DNA of 64,000 bases from Acetobacter conturbans (GTDB taxonomy: Bacteria; Pseudomonadota; Alphaproteobacteria; Acetobacterales; Acetobacteraceae). The notes below the pieces were generated by a model. That model did no database searches. It was given only the letters and a program-made list of their open reading frames with translations, and was not told the origin of the DNA. The stretch is taken from the NCBI RefSeq assembly GCF_011516755.1, contig NZ_WOSY01000013.1, positions 22,296 through 86,295 on the forward strand. The letters are read 5' to 3'. Positions within the stretch are counted from its first letter, which is position 1, and every line of letters starts with the position of its first letter. Shown piece by piece: positions 44,948 through 54,664 of this stretch. A program made the translations under genes and the position numbers.

Positions 44948-46252
44948 TTGACCATGTCCATGACTTTCGACGATCTCTCACTGGCACCGGCCCTGCTCCG
45001 CGCACTGACCGAGGCAGGGTATGCTCATCCTACGCCCATTCAGGCTCAGTCAATCCCGATGCTTCTGGAGGGCCGCGACCTGCTGGGTATGGCTCAGACC
45101 GGCACGGGCAAGACCGCTTCCTTCGCGCTGCCACTGCTGCATCGCCTTGCTGCATCTCCCCGTTCGGCACCCAAGGGCGGTGCACGTGTGCTGGTCCTCG
45201 CACCCACGCGCGAACTAGTCTCTCAGATCGCCGATGGCTTCGAAAGCTTTGCGCGGCATCTGCACCCCCAGCCCCGGGTGATGACGATCTTCGGTGGTGT
45301 CAGTCAGTTCCATCAGGTCAATGCGCTCAAGGATGGTGTGGACATCATCGTGGCCGCGCCGGGGCGTTTGCTGGATCTGATCGACCAGGGCCTGTGCGAT
45401 CTATCCCAGCTTGAAGCACTCGTGCTGGATGAGGCTGACCAGATGCTCGATATGGGCTTCGCGAAGCCGATTGAACGCATCGTCGCGACGTTGCCGCAGG
45501 ATCGGCATACAGTGCTGTTTTCCGCAACGATGCCGAAATCCATCGCTGCGCTGGTCGAGAGCCTCCTGCGCGATCCGGCGAAGGTCGAAATCGCCCCGCC
45601 TTCGACCACCGTCGACCGGATTGAGCAGTCGGTCATGTTCCTAGATGCAGCCGACAAGAAAGCAGCCCTGCTGGCACAGTTGCAGACGCCGGGGATCGGT
45701 CAGGCCGTCGTCTTCACGTTACAGAAGAACATTGCCAACGAAGTCTGCGCCTTCCTCACCGAAGCGGGCATCACGGCCGAAGCCCTGCATGGCAACAGGT
45801 CACAGGGCCAGCGGGAGCGGGCGTTGAACGCCTTCCGTGAAGGAAGCGTGCAGGTGCTGGTCGCAACGGATATCGCAGCGCGTGGTATCGACGTTGACAC
45901 GGTAACGCATGTTTTCAACCATGACCTGCCGAGCCTGCCGGAAAGTTATGTCCACCGCATCGGCCGTACCGGTCGCGCAGGGCGCAGCGGTTTCGCCATC
46001 ACGCTCTGCGATGCCGAGCAGCGGGCCTGGCTGCACGACGTGGAGCGGGAAATCGGCCGCACCCTGAATGTTCATGCAGATCACGAGTGGCATTCGGAAG
46101 AGGCGCGGAACTCGACCATGCGCGCACCTGTGCTGGGTGGTGGGCCCGCCAAGAAAATCAAGCCGCCGAAAGTACGCGAGCGCAAAGTGTGGACCGAGGA
46201 AGAAAAGCTCGCCGCGCGGGCAGCAGCCAAGGCGGCCCAAGAGGAAGCCTGA
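44948..46252 (+). CDS. DEAD-box ATP-dependent RNA helicase (RhlE-like)
   Basis: 434 residues with all helicase motifs: the Q motif (PTPIQAQSIPMLL), motif I AQTGTGKTASF, Ia PTRELVSQ, II VLDEADQML, III SATMP, V ATDIAARGIDVD and VI HRIGRTGRAGRSG, then a short basic tail (KKIKPPKVRERKVW). It unwinds RNA in ribosome assembly or mRNA decay. The TTG at 44948 has GGAGG at the best spacing (six bases). ATGs at 44954 and 44960 are alternatives. It stands alone between IS debris and the efflux locus. Confidence 0.93.
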   Translation: MTMSMTFDDLSLAPALLRALTEAGYAHPTPIQAQSIPMLLEGRDLLGMAQTGTGKTASFALPLLHRLAASPRSAPKGGARVLVLAPTRELVSQIADGFESFARHLHPQPRVMTIFGGVSQFHQVNALKDGVDIIVAAPGRLLDLIDQGLCDLSQLEALVLDEADQMLDMGFAKPIERIVATLPQDRHTVLFSATMPKSIAALVESLLRDPAKVEIAPPSTTVDRIEQSVMFLDAADKKAALLAQLQTPGIGQAVVFTLQKNIANEVCAFLTEAGITAEALHGNRSQGQRERALNAFREGSVQVLVATDIAARGIDVDTVTHVFNHDLPSLPESYVHRIGRTGRAGRSGFAITLCDAEQRAWLHDVEREIGRTLNVHADHEWHSEEARNSTMRAPVLGGGPAKKIKPPKVRERKVWTEEEKLAARAAAKAAQEEA

Positions 46253-46265
46253 GCCGGACAGGTCG

Positions 46266-46292
46266 GAGGCACGACCGGTCTTGTCGTGCCTC
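46266..46292 (+). terminator. Hairpin after the DEAD-box helicase gene
   Basis: GAGGCACGAC and GTCGTGCCTC form a perfect 10-base stem with a seven-base loop, 13 bases after the helicase stop. There is no long T-run, so it is either a weak intrinsic terminator or an RNA 3'-end stabiliser between convergent genes. Confidence 0.6.
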
Positions 46293-46457
46293 TCATGTGG
46301 TGGATGGCCATGAAAGTTCCGTCAGATCGGGCCCTCGACCCTGCTTATACCTGCTCGTAAGACCACGAGTATTTCGGCGAGGGTATCATAGGTGGCCTGT
46401 TTGGCCTTTTCTGTTTTGCACCCGGATAAAGGCCGCATGTTCACGCGCCTGAGCAAT

Positions 46458-47381
46458 TCAGGGACAGGATTTTCCAAAAACCTTTCGGGACACGCGAAAG
46501 AGCGTCTCCCGAAGCCACCGGTGCACGGGGTCCATGTCCCGTCGTGGGTGCCATGCCTGAAAAGCTTCGACGCTGGGAAGGGAAAGCGGAAATTCGAACG
46601 CTGTAAGGCCCAGGGCGTCGCGTGAGATATGGTCGATCACGATCCCCGGCAGCGGCAGAATAAGGTCCGTATCCTTCATGCTTTCTATCATGGAATGATA
46701 GTTCGGAACCACCATCGCGATTTTGCGTGTCAGACCATGCTGGCTTCGTAACATCCAGTCGATCGGACCTTGGGCAAGGCCACGTCGCGACACACTGATA
46801 TAATCGTAACGCACCATATTTTCGGGTGTAATCGGTTCGGCAAGGATCGGGTGGCCTTTGCGGACAAGGCCCTGCATATGGTCCCGCAAGAGGGTTTGTC
46901 GCCGGATTTCGGGCTTCATTAGTTCGGTGGCCCCGATATAGAGGTCAACGCTTCCATCTCGAAGCGGATCGGAGGCCGCCGCCTCGATCTCCGGAGCCCA
47001 GATCACCTCGCACCCGGGACATTCCTTCTTGAGCGCCTGTAGTAAGGGAAGGGCCAGCGAAGCGACAACGAGGTCGTTGGCGCGGATCGTGAAGGTCGGC
47101 GTCATGTTGACCAGATTGGCCAGAGCGCGTGTTTCGATGAGAGCGTCCGCCTCGCGGATCAGTTCCTGAACGCGCCCCACAATCCCGACGGCAAAAGCAG
47201 AGGCACTCATCCGCCTTCCCGACTGGACAAGAATTGGATCGGCAAAAGTTTTGCGCAGCTTGGCCAGCTTACGGCTCATGGCGGGCTCGCTGACCTTCAG
47301 GCGACGGGCCGCGAGGGAAACGCTTTCCTCCTCGATCAGCACATGCAGGTAACGCAGAAGATCGAGATCGTAGCCTTTCAT
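46458..47381 (-). CDS. LysR-family regulator of the EmrAB-type efflux operon
   Basis: 307 residues from the ATG at 47381 (MKGYDLDLLRYLHVLIEEES). The winged HTH contains SLAARRLKVSEPAMSRKLAKL, and the effector domain follows (PTFTIRANDLVVASLALPLL). The group resembles NodD/PcpR/SyrM-like LysR proteins. It is divergent from the MFS efflux operon with a spacer of about 120 bases that contains the palindrome AGAAATTTCT at 47417-47426. The ribosome binding site is poor; GGAAGG sits directly against the ATG, so an upstream TTG at 47411 is possible. Confidence 0.87.
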   Translation of the reverse strand: MKGYDLDLLRYLHVLIEEESVSLAARRLKVSEPAMSRKLAKLRKTFADPILVQSGRRMSASAFAVGIVGRVQELIREADALIETRALANLVNMTPTFTIRANDLVVASLALPLLQALKKECPGCEVIWAPEIEAAASDPLRDGSVDLYIGATELMKPEIRRQTLLRDHMQGLVRKGHPILAEPITPENMVRYDYISVSRRGLAQGPIDWMLRSQHGLTRKIAMVVPNYHSMIESMKDTDLILPLPGIVIDHISRDALGLTAFEFPLSLPSVEAFQAWHPRRDMDPVHRWLRETLFRVSRKVFGKSCP

Positions 47382-47501
47382 CCTTCCACGAATAGACGTT
47401 GCCTGATGCAATCACCAGAAATTTCTCTTCCGCAAATCGAAGTCGTTGTCTGCTGGAAATAGGGGTTGTCCACCTCTTCCGCGTCAGGATGATGTCGCGC
47501 C

Positions 47502-49139
47502 ATGAACAACGTCGCTTCTGCACCCGTGGCTGGCGAGCCCGTCATCCACGCCTCGCCGCCGCGACCTTCGTATATTCCGGCCTTCGGGTTGCGGACGGTC
47601 ATCGGCTGCCTTGGCATGCTGCTGGCCGTGCATGTTGCCGGCTTCAACGAGCATGTCACGGAAATCGGACTGACCGATATCCGTGGTGCGATGCACATTG
47701 GTCACGATGAAGGCACGTGGCTGGTCGCCATCTACGAGGCTTTCAATATCGCGGCAATGGCGTTCACGCCGTGGTTCTACATGACGTTTTCCATTTATCG
47801 CTTTTCCATTTTCATGACGGCGATCATGGCCTTGCTGGCGATTCCGGCACCGTTCATGCCGGATGTGACGTCCCTGTGCATTCTGCGCGGCTTTCAGGGG
47901 CTCGCGGCTGGTTGCCTGCCGCCTGTTCTGATGACTGTCATGTTGAAATACCTGCCGCCTCCGATCCGGGTTTTCGGCATCGGTGGTTATGCCATGAGTG
48001 CGACGTTCGGCCCCAATCTTGGTCTGCCGCTGGAAGCATTCTGGTTCGAACATGCCGGCTGGCACTGGCTCTATTGGGAAATCATTCCGCTCGCCATGCT
48101 GTCGATCGGCCTGATGGCTTATGGACTGCCGCGAGACCCCATGCATTTCGAGCGCTTCGAAAAGTTCAACTGGCTCGGCCTGATCGTGGGGGTGCCCGCG
48201 ATCTGCTCGCTGGTCATCGTGCTGTATCAGGGCGACCGGCTGGACTGGTTCCGTTCGCCGGTCATTACAGACCTGACCCTGTGGGGCGGGGCCGCATTCG
48301 TGGTGTTCGTCATCAACGAGGCGTTTCACCCCAGCCCGTATTTTCGCATCCAGTACTGGCGATCCCGCAACATTCAGGCAGCACTGGTCTCGCTTGTAGG
48401 TATTCTCGCGATCTGCGCCCTGATGAGCGACATTCCGGCGACCTACCTGCAAGGCGTGCGTGGCTATCGGCCCATTCAGGCGGCACCGGTCTCTCTGGTG
48501 GTTGCGCTGCCGCAGCTTCTCATGCTTCCGCTGATCGCGGCCCTCTGCAATAGCCGGAAGGTGGACTGCCGCTATGTGCTGGCGGGTGGAATGCTCTGTC
48601 TGGCCGCTGCCGCCTGGTTGGGCACATGGCTTACCTCCGACTGGGTGCGCGACAATTTCTATCCGATCCAGATCCTGCAAATTTTCGGGCAGCCGATGAC
48701 CGTCATCCCGACACTCATGCTGGCCACGCTGGCCATGGGGCCGGCGGATGGTCCCTTCATTTCCGGTATGGTGAACATGCTCAAGGGACTGGCCAATGCC
48801 GTGGCTTTCGCGCTGTTTTCCACTCTCAGCCGTCGTCGCGAGCAGTATCATTCCACCATGCTGCTCGATCATCATGGTACACATGGCCTCGCCTTGCAGG
48901 GGATGGGCGACCCGATCAGCCAGCAGCTTTCCGGCACGTCGCCCGACAGCGCCCATGTCGCGCGTAATTCGCTTCAGGTCTTCCATACCTATGTGCATGA
49001 ACAGTCGCTCGTACTGGCGCTGAACGACATCTATTACGTGCTGATCTGGGTCTGTGTCGGCTACGCCGCGCTCAATCTCATCCTGCCGCACCGCGTCTAT
49101 CCACCACGGGCGCCTGCCCCGAATACTCCAGCCCGCTAA
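47502..49139 (+). CDS. MFS multidrug exporter, DHA2 family (EmrB-like)
   Basis: 545 residues with about 14 hydrophobic segments. Family features are EIGLTDIRGAMHIGHDEGTW after the first helix and LCILRGFQGLAAGCLPPVLM near helix 4. DHA2 transporters use proton exchange to expel hydrophobic compounds, usually with an EmrA-type adaptor and an outer-membrane factor. Both are encoded directly downstream (gaps of 16 and 4 bases), so the three form a complete tripartite pump. Confidence 0.9.
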   Translation: MNNVASAPVAGEPVIHASPPRPSYIPAFGLRTVIGCLGMLLAVHVAGFNEHVTEIGLTDIRGAMHIGHDEGTWLVAIYEAFNIAAMAFTPWFYMTFSIYRFSIFMTAIMALLAIPAPFMPDVTSLCILRGFQGLAAGCLPPVLMTVMLKYLPPPIRVFGIGGYAMSATFGPNLGLPLEAFWFEHAGWHWLYWEIIPLAMLSIGLMAYGLPRDPMHFERFEKFNWLGLIVGVPAICSLVIVLYQGDRLDWFRSPVITDLTLWGGAAFVVFVINEAFHPSPYFRIQYWRSRNIQAALVSLVGILAICALMSDIPATYLQGVRGYRPIQAAPVSLVVALPQLLMLPLIAALCNSRKVDCRYVLAGGMLCLAAAAWLGTWLTSDWVRDNFYPIQILQIFGQPMTVIPTLMLATLAMGPADGPFISGMVNMLKGLANAVAFALFSTLSRRREQYHSTMLLDHHGTHGLALQGMGDPISQQLSGTSPDSAHVARNSLQVFHTYVHEQSLVLALNDIYYVLIWVCVGYAALNLILPHRVYPPRAPAPNTPAR

Positions 49140-49155
49140 CCCGGAATCACGGATC

Positions 49156-50232
49156 ATGATTTACAAGAAACCACTGCTTTATGCCGGATGTGCTGCGGGC
49201 GTGCTTGCGCTCGTTGCCTGGGGGGGCACTCACCTGATCAATGGCGATGTCGTCAACCAGTACACGAACGATGCTTATATCACAGCCGATTTCCCCACGG
49301 TGGCCCCAAAGGTGGCGGGACGTGTCGATCGAGTGATTGCGCAGGACAATCAGGCAGTGCGTGCCGGAGAAGAGCTTGCCCATATCGAGGACGATGATTA
49401 TCGGGCCGCTCTTCTCGTGGCGAAGGGCAATGTGCTGGCCGCCGAAGGTGATGTCGCCAATCTGGACGGGGAACTGGCCCGGCAGGATTCCGTGATTGCG
49501 GGGACGCGAGCGGCTGTGCAGGCGGATGAGGCCAGTCTGCTCTTTGCCCGGCAGAATGCGGTTCGTTATCGTAATCTGTCCTCGGGAGGTGCGGGCACGA
49601 TCGAACAGAAACAGGCTTCTGACGCGCATGAAAGGGAAGCCGAAGCTGCCATCGCCCGCGATAGGGCGGGTGTGGATGCTGCAATCCGTCAGGTCGCGGT
49701 GCTCAAGGGGCAGTCTGAACGTGCACGCGGTCTCCTGCTGCGCGCGCAGGGGGATGAAAAGCAGGCTGAACTGAATCTCTCCTACTGCACGATCCCTGCT
49801 CCGATTGACGGCGTCGTGGGTGAGCGCGGCGTGCGCGTGGGTAATTACGTGCATCCCGGCACAGGGATTCTCGCAGTGGTTCCGACACACGAAGCTTATG
49901 TGCTCGCCAACTTTCAGGAAACGCAGCTGACCAGTGTTCAGACGGGACAGCGCGCGACCATCTGGGTCGATACGTTTCCCGGTCATCCCCTGCAGGCGCA
50001 TGTGGACTCGCTGGCGCCCGCGACAGGTGTGGCGTTTGCCCCCATCCAGCCGGACAACGCAACCGGCAATTTCACCAAGGTTGTCCAGCGTATTCCAGTC
50101 AAGATCACTTTGGATCCCGGTCAGTCTCTGGCCGGGAAAATACGTGTCGGCATGTCGGTCGAAGCTAATATCGATACTTCTTCAAAGCCTGAAGGCGCCC
50201 ATGCCAATGACACCCGTTATATCTGGCAGTAA
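49156..50232 (+). CDS. EmrA/HlyD-family membrane fusion protein
   Basis: 358 residues with an N-terminal membrane anchor (LLYAGCAAGVLALVAWGG), the DAYITADFPTVAPKVAGRVD entry to the lipoyl domain, a long coiled-coil hairpin (about 85-190) and IPAPIDGVVGERGVRVGNYV, the second lipoyl half. It bridges the DHA2 exporter and the outer-membrane channel. The ATG at 49156 starts exactly at the anchor; the longer upstream frame overlaps the exporter gene and is rejected. Confidence 0.9.
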   Translation: MIYKKPLLYAGCAAGVLALVAWGGTHLINGDVVNQYTNDAYITADFPTVAPKVAGRVDRVIAQDNQAVRAGEELAHIEDDDYRAALLVAKGNVLAAEGDVANLDGELARQDSVIAGTRAAVQADEASLLFARQNAVRYRNLSSGGAGTIEQKQASDAHEREAEAAIARDRAGVDAAIRQVAVLKGQSERARGLLLRAQGDEKQAELNLSYCTIPAPIDGVVGERGVRVGNYVHPGTGILAVVPTHEAYVLANFQETQLTSVQTGQRATIWVDTFPGHPLQAHVDSLAPATGVAFAPIQPDNATGNFTKVVQRIPVKITLDPGQSLAGKIRVGMSVEANIDTSSKPEGAHANDTRYIWQ

Positions 50233-50236
50233 CGCC

Positions 50237-51760
50237 ATGAGACGTCTTCTCCTTTCGGGTTTTTCCTGCTTGGCACTCGCAGGCTGCGCCGTCGGGCCTG
50301 ATTTCCACAAGCCTCAGGTCAAGGCGCCGTCCACATGGCGATCCACCCAGCCTCCTGCGGAGAGCCGCGTTACAACCGCGACGGTGGATCCGGCGTGGTG
50401 GAAGCTGTTCAATGATCCGGAACTTACCCGTCTCGAGACTGAGGTCGCATCCTCCAGTCTTGACCTGAAAGTCGCAGGTTTGCGTCTGATGCAAAGTCAG
50501 GCGGAGCGGCGGATCGCGAGTGCCGCCCAGATGCCGCATATGGAAGCCAATGCGTCTTACGCCCGTGAGCGCGCCAGCACGAATGGTGTGCTGGGGCTGC
50601 TGGGGACGATGGAACAGCAGATGGCCGGGTCCGTGGCATCGGGAACCCAGGGATTTGGGCCGACAGCGTTGCCGGGAAGCGTCGGCAACCCGTCATTCAA
50701 TCTCCCGCAGTATGGCATGAACGCGTCTTGGGAAGTTGATTTCTGGGGGCACGTTCGTCGGCAGGTGGAAGCCGCGACGGCGGCGGTGCATGCGAGCGAG
50801 GAAATGCGCCGTGACACGCTCGTCTCCCTGATGGCGGAGACCGCGCAGGATTATATTGATCTGCGCGCGACCCAGACCCAGCTTGGCATTCTTGAGCATA
50901 ATATCCAAATTGCGCGGAACAGCGTCAATCTGACCACGCTGCGTTTCCAGCAGGGTGCCGCAACGCGCCTTGATGTGGCCGAAGCGACGGGTCAGTTGCA
51001 CACGTTCAATGCGCGCCTCGCACCACTTGAGGCTCAGGTCACGCATTTGCTGAATGCCCTGAGTTTTCTCGTGGCGCGCGAGCCCGGTGCTTTGGATGCC
51101 GAACTTGGAAAGCCGCGCGAGATTCCGGTGGCTCCTGCAACGGTTCCCCTCGGGCTTCCCTCCGAACTGGCCGAACGTCGTCCCGATATCAGAATGGCCG
51201 CCGATCGCCTCCATGCGGCAACGGCGAGCATTGGCGTTGCAATCGCGGATTTCTTTCCGCGCGTCACCCTGTCCGGGAGCCTCGATATTCAGGCCCTGCA
51301 GTTCAGTGGTCTGGGCTCCTGGGCTTCCCGCCAGTATGGTTTCGGGCCAACGGCGACCCTGCCGATTTTCGAGGGGGGACGTCTGACGGGGCAACTGCAT
51401 CTTCGCAAGTCACAGCAGCAGGAAGCTGCGACGATGTTCCAGCGGACTGTCCTGAAGGCGTGGCAGGAGATTGACGACGCGATGGCTGATTTCACAGCCG
51501 CGCAGAGACGGCATGATGAACTGTCCGAAGCCGTGCACGAAAATGAAATCGCCGTGGAGACGGCGAAGATGCAATATGTTCAGGGATCTTCAGACTTTCT
51601 GAATGTTCTCACTTTGCAGAACGCGCTGCTGTCATCCCAGAGCGCGCTTGTGGATGCGACAGCGCATGTCTCGGTGGCGGTCACCAATCTCTATCGTGCC
51701 GTCGGGGGAGGATGGCAGGATTTTTATCCGGACACCCGCCATGACCGAAAGCATACGTGA
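50237..51760 (+). CDS. Outer-membrane efflux lipoprotein (OprM/NodT family)
   Basis: 507 residues. The lipoprotein signal MRRLLLSGFSCLALAGC gives a lipidated Cys17. The mature sequence opens AVGPDFHKPQVKAPSTW, typical of NodT/OprM, followed by two OEP repeats (ELAERRPDIRMAADRLHAA between them). It forms the trimeric outer-membrane channel of the tripartite pump. The ATG at 50237 lies four bases after the fusion-protein stop; a longer frame from 49934 overlaps that gene and is rejected. Confidence 0.92.
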   Translation: MRRLLLSGFSCLALAGCAVGPDFHKPQVKAPSTWRSTQPPAESRVTTATVDPAWWKLFNDPELTRLETEVASSSLDLKVAGLRLMQSQAERRIASAAQMPHMEANASYARERASTNGVLGLLGTMEQQMAGSVASGTQGFGPTALPGSVGNPSFNLPQYGMNASWEVDFWGHVRRQVEAATAAVHASEEMRRDTLVSLMAETAQDYIDLRATQTQLGILEHNIQIARNSVNLTTLRFQQGAATRLDVAEATGQLHTFNARLAPLEAQVTHLLNALSFLVAREPGALDAELGKPREIPVAPATVPLGLPSELAERRPDIRMAADRLHAATASIGVAIADFFPRVTLSGSLDIQALQFSGLGSWASRQYGFGPTATLPIFEGGRLTGQLHLRKSQQQEAATMFQRTVLKAWQEIDDAMADFTAAQRRHDELSEAVHENEIAVETAKMQYVQGSSDFLNVLTLQNALLSSQSALVDATAHVSVAVTNLYRAVGGGWQDFYPDTRHDRKHT

Positions 51761-51769
51761 GGACGAGAC

Positions 51770-52501
51770 ATGATGATGATCCGACGTTCGGACACGCTGG
51801 GCGTTGCACATTCTGGCGGTCTGACCGTTCGGTGCCATTTTGCTTTTGCTGACTATAAGGATCCGATCCAGACACATGCAGGATGCCTGCGTGTCCTCAA
51901 TCTAGTCACACTCCCTCCGGCGAAGTGTTACGAGATCGGCCCCGAAGCCGGGATCGATATACTCACCTGGATGCAATCCGGAACATTGGTTGCGGAAATC
52001 GATGGTTTTGAGAAAGAAGATGTGAGCGCGGGCGGCCTGCACCTGATGAGTACGGGTGCAGGCTGTAAGACGCTTCAGTGGACTGCGGGGCGTGCAGGCG
52101 CATCCTTTATTCAGTTCTGGTTACTCCCCGACATCGAGGGGACGCTGCCTGCGCAGGAAAGCCGAAGTGCGTTCCCACAACTCGAAGACGGAAGCTTCAG
52201 GATTATCGCGTCCGGCTTTCCGGAAGATGATCCGGAAGAAGTGGAAAGCGTCAGGGATGGCGCGCCGGTCACGCTCTGTGCGCGGGCGCGCCTACTGCAT
52301 GCCGAGCTTCCTACGGGCGAAGGGGCAGCCTACCGTACCACGGATGGTCGCGCTCTTTATCTGCTTGTGGTGTCGGGTGCCGTTCGTATCGGCACAGACG
52401 TCCTCGACAGCGGTGATGCCATGTCTCTGACTGATGTGACCCAGATGACCGTCATTGCGGTAGCCTCGGCGGTGGTGCTTCTGGCCGACGTGGCGGCGTG
52501 A
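51770..52501 (+). CDS. Pirin-like bicupin protein
   Basis: 243 residues resembling YhhW-type pirins: RRSDTLGVAHSGGLTVRCHFAFADYKDP at the start (HFAFADY is the pirin hallmark), LRVLNLVTLPPAKCYEIGPE, and ASFIQFWLLPD. The His-x-His metal ligands of pirins (usually THPHRD...) are replaced by EIGPEAGID, so the metal site appears lost. It is nine bases after the outer-membrane channel gene and thus co-transcribed with the pump. Pirins of this class act as quercetinases or redox sensors; a metal-free version may bind rather than oxidise its ligand. Confidence 0.8.
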   Translation: MMMIRRSDTLGVAHSGGLTVRCHFAFADYKDPIQTHAGCLRVLNLVTLPPAKCYEIGPEAGIDILTWMQSGTLVAEIDGFEKEDVSAGGLHLMSTGAGCKTLQWTAGRAGASFIQFWLLPDIEGTLPAQESRSAFPQLEDGSFRIIASGFPEDDPEEVESVRDGAPVTLCARARLLHAELPTGEGAAYRTTDGRALYLLVVSGAVRIGTDVLDSGDAMSLTDVTQMTVIAVASAVVLLADVAA

Positions 52502-52553
52502 ATCCTCCCCATGTGTGGACGTGGTAATGCGGTCCATAAGGAGGAATTGGTCG

Positions 52554-52705
52554 AGAGCCCTTTTGGAAAGTGCTGTTCCGGACCGGAAGCCCCCGTGTGG
52601 CGCAGAGGTGAAATATGAAACCGGTCGGGAACAGCCAATCTGACACTTAACGGCCTTGCGGAAAGCTTGCGTTTGAAGGCGAACAGCACTTTCCAAAAGG
52701 GCTCT
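52554..52705. repeat. MITE-like element 1 (152 bases, 25-base perfect terminal inverted repeats)
   Basis: The left arm 52554-52578 starts AGAGCCCTTTTGGAAAGTGC and is exactly reverse-complemented at 52681-52705. The 102-base interior encodes nothing. Length, perfect terminal repeats and absence of a gene are those of a miniature inverted-repeat element mobilised by an IS in trans. The arms resemble IS5-type ends. No clear target duplication is visible. Confidence 0.7.
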
Positions 52706-52754
52706 AAGAACTTAATTTTTCCAACTTAACCCGGTTTTCAAAGTCGAGTTCGTA

Positions 52755-52873
52755 GAGGCTGTTTCAAAAGTTCTCTGCTGAGCGCGACCGGTGTCGGTTT
52801 TTGAGCACTGAAGCGAAACAGTCATGCTGGCCGTGAGTATCGGATCGCACCAGAGAGCTTTTGAAACAGCCCC
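52755..52873. repeat. MITE-like element 2 (about 119 bases, imperfect inverted repeats)
   Basis: GGCTGTTTCAAAAGTTCTCT at 52757-52776 is matched in reverse complement at 52852-52871 with one mismatch in 20. The element starts 50 bases after element 1 and has unrelated ends, so two different IS families left a miniature copy here. A TNA-type duplication (GTA / TTA) at the edges is possible but imperfect. The next 260 bases to the TadG-like gene show nothing I recognise. Confidence 0.65.
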
Positions 52874-53139
52874 TTAAGCGTCAACGGAAAACCTCCCAAA
52901 GCAACTGACAGACTGCTTCGGGATTTTGTCAATCATAGTCGGAAACAGGTGTTGGAGAGGCATCGGTCGTCCGGTCCCGAAATCAGATCGTCAATTTTGT
53001 AGGGCAGGAAGGCCGTGTTTCATCGGGTAACGCGTACAGACCTGTCGGTTGCGCCGTCATCGTCCCGCTCGTCTTTCCTCTATTCTTGCCGGATTTCCGG
53101 TTAATTCCGGTCGATCTATAAAATCCTGTGACAGAAAAT

Positions 53140-54483
53140 CTATTTTGTAAGATGTGCTGTGCTGAGTGTGCGCTGGAAAAGTGTCTGAAGCGCTGCTGAT
53201 ACGTTATCGTTTGTCGTCACTTCGTAAAACAGTCCGGGAGAGGCGCAGGCTTCCAGCGCCTCTCCGATCGTGTCGGTTGGCGACAGGAATGGCATGACAT
53301 TTGCCACTGACCACGCATCGCTTTGCAGATCATCCGGGATATACTGAGTATAGAGGATGGCAATCCGAATATTGCGGTTTGTTTTCAGGTCCTCACACAA
53401 GGCGGAGGGAATGACCCCCAGTGTTCGCTTGCCTGAGGCGTTTTCATCACGCATTCCATCCGTCAGGAGAAACAGGACGGCCTGAGGTGTATCTCCCTCA
53501 TTGTTTGTGCCACCGCCGGATGTGGCAGGAAGACTGTCATTCTCGCCCTCGAACGCCTGCGTGAAATTTGTGTCCATGTCCGAGTCTGCTGTTCCGCATA
53601 TACGGTGATTGTTTGTGCAGACTGGCAGAAGGGTGATCTGGCTGGCAGCCTGATTCAGCGTGGTCGTGTCACTGGTTACGGATGAAAAAGACCTGAATCC
53701 ATAATCAAAAGTCGAGATGGCCATCCGGTAGGCCGCAGCATTCTGACCTCCGCTTTCGCTCACTGTGGTGATGAGGTCGCTGACGGCGGACTGGATGACA
53801 TCCAGCCGGAGTGTAATGCCGAGATTTACCGCGACCTGATAGTTGTCGAGATACTTGCCCGTGGAAGGATTGAGAGTCGTATGACCGGGGCTGGTGGAAG
53901 ACGTGCTCGTCTGATGACAGGCAAATGCGCAGCCAGCCCCGCTGTCCTGCCCCTGCGTGGCGCTGAGCATCGCATTCATGCCGTCGGACGTGGCGGGAAA
54001 AGCCATTGATGGCGATGTATCCACCATGACGTAAAAATCAATATTCGCCGCCACGGAGCCGGTGGCCTGACTCGTTCCACTCACCGTTATGGTCGGAATC
54101 CCGACAAGGCGACCCATTATTGTGGGCACACTGGCTGTCCATGTGAGTGTCACCACACGTTTCGTCGTCGCCGTGCTGCTATCCGTTGTGGCGACGGTCG
54201 CCGACGTTGACTGGATGGTGACCCCGTCGATCGGTTGTGCGGTGGCGGCAAAGGTTCCCTCTGTATCGCTCACGGCCTGCTGTTCGCTTGCGGTGATCCG
54301 GCCTGGACTCACCGCCATGAGCGTCGCGGCGTCCGCAAGACCCTCCAGCTGGTTCTGTTTCTGAACGGACCGTCCGTAGTCCACACCGATGGCAACGGCG
54401 ATAAGACACGGCAAAACCGAGAGGGCTACCAGAATGGCGACGCCTGCATCTCGATCTCGTATAATGGAGCGTCTGGATGTCAT
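53140..54483 (-). CDS. TadG-like Flp pilus protein with von Willebrand A domain
   Basis: 447 residues. An N-terminal TadE/G segment (RDRDAGVAILVALSVLPCLIAVAIGVDYGR) provides a membrane anchor, followed by a low-complexity Ser/Thr-rich part. The vWA domain has a MIDAS-like DTSPSMAF near residue 160 and FLLTDGMRDENAS. Such proteins are pseudopilins or tip components of tight-adherence pili. No other tad genes are nearby, so it is an orphan. The start is uncertain (ATG at 54483 or 54573; both ribosome binding sites weak). A CtrA-like box lies upstream. Confidence 0.8.
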   Translation of the reverse strand: MTSRRSIIRDRDAGVAILVALSVLPCLIAVAIGVDYGRSVQKQNQLEGLADAATLMAVSPGRITASEQQAVSDTEGTFAATAQPIDGVTIQSTSATVATTDSSTATTKRVVTLTWTASVPTIMGRLVGIPTITVSGTSQATGSVAANIDFYVMVDTSPSMAFPATSDGMNAMLSATQGQDSGAGCAFACHQTSTSSTSPGHTTLNPSTGKYLDNYQVAVNLGITLRLDVIQSAVSDLITTVSESGGQNAAAYRMAISTFDYGFRSFSSVTSDTTTLNQAASQITLLPVCTNNHRICGTADSDMDTNFTQAFEGENDSLPATSGGGTNNEGDTPQAVLFLLTDGMRDENASGKRTLGVIPSALCEDLKTNRNIRIAILYTQYIPDDLQSDAWSVANVMPFLSPTDTIGEALEACASPGLFYEVTTNDNVSAALQTLFQRTLSTAHLTK

Positions 54484-54664
54484 GGGTGACACGCAACGAT
54501 CATTGGGAATTCGGCTACTCCGGAACTGGAACAACACGGCAGCCGAACAGGCATGTGCGGTGTTCACTTTCATGGGTCATAGGGTGTCGCGCGTTTTCCG
54601 GAGTGAGGATTGGCCGCGCGCAGTTGAAAGTGTGATCTGTTCCGTCGCCATTATCAGATCGTTG

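Noticed and set aside
47484..49157. Minus-strand open frame of 557 codons opposite the DHA2 exporter
   Set aside because: It mirrors the exporter gene exactly, is rich in His/Arg/Gln as antisense of membrane codons, and has no family features.
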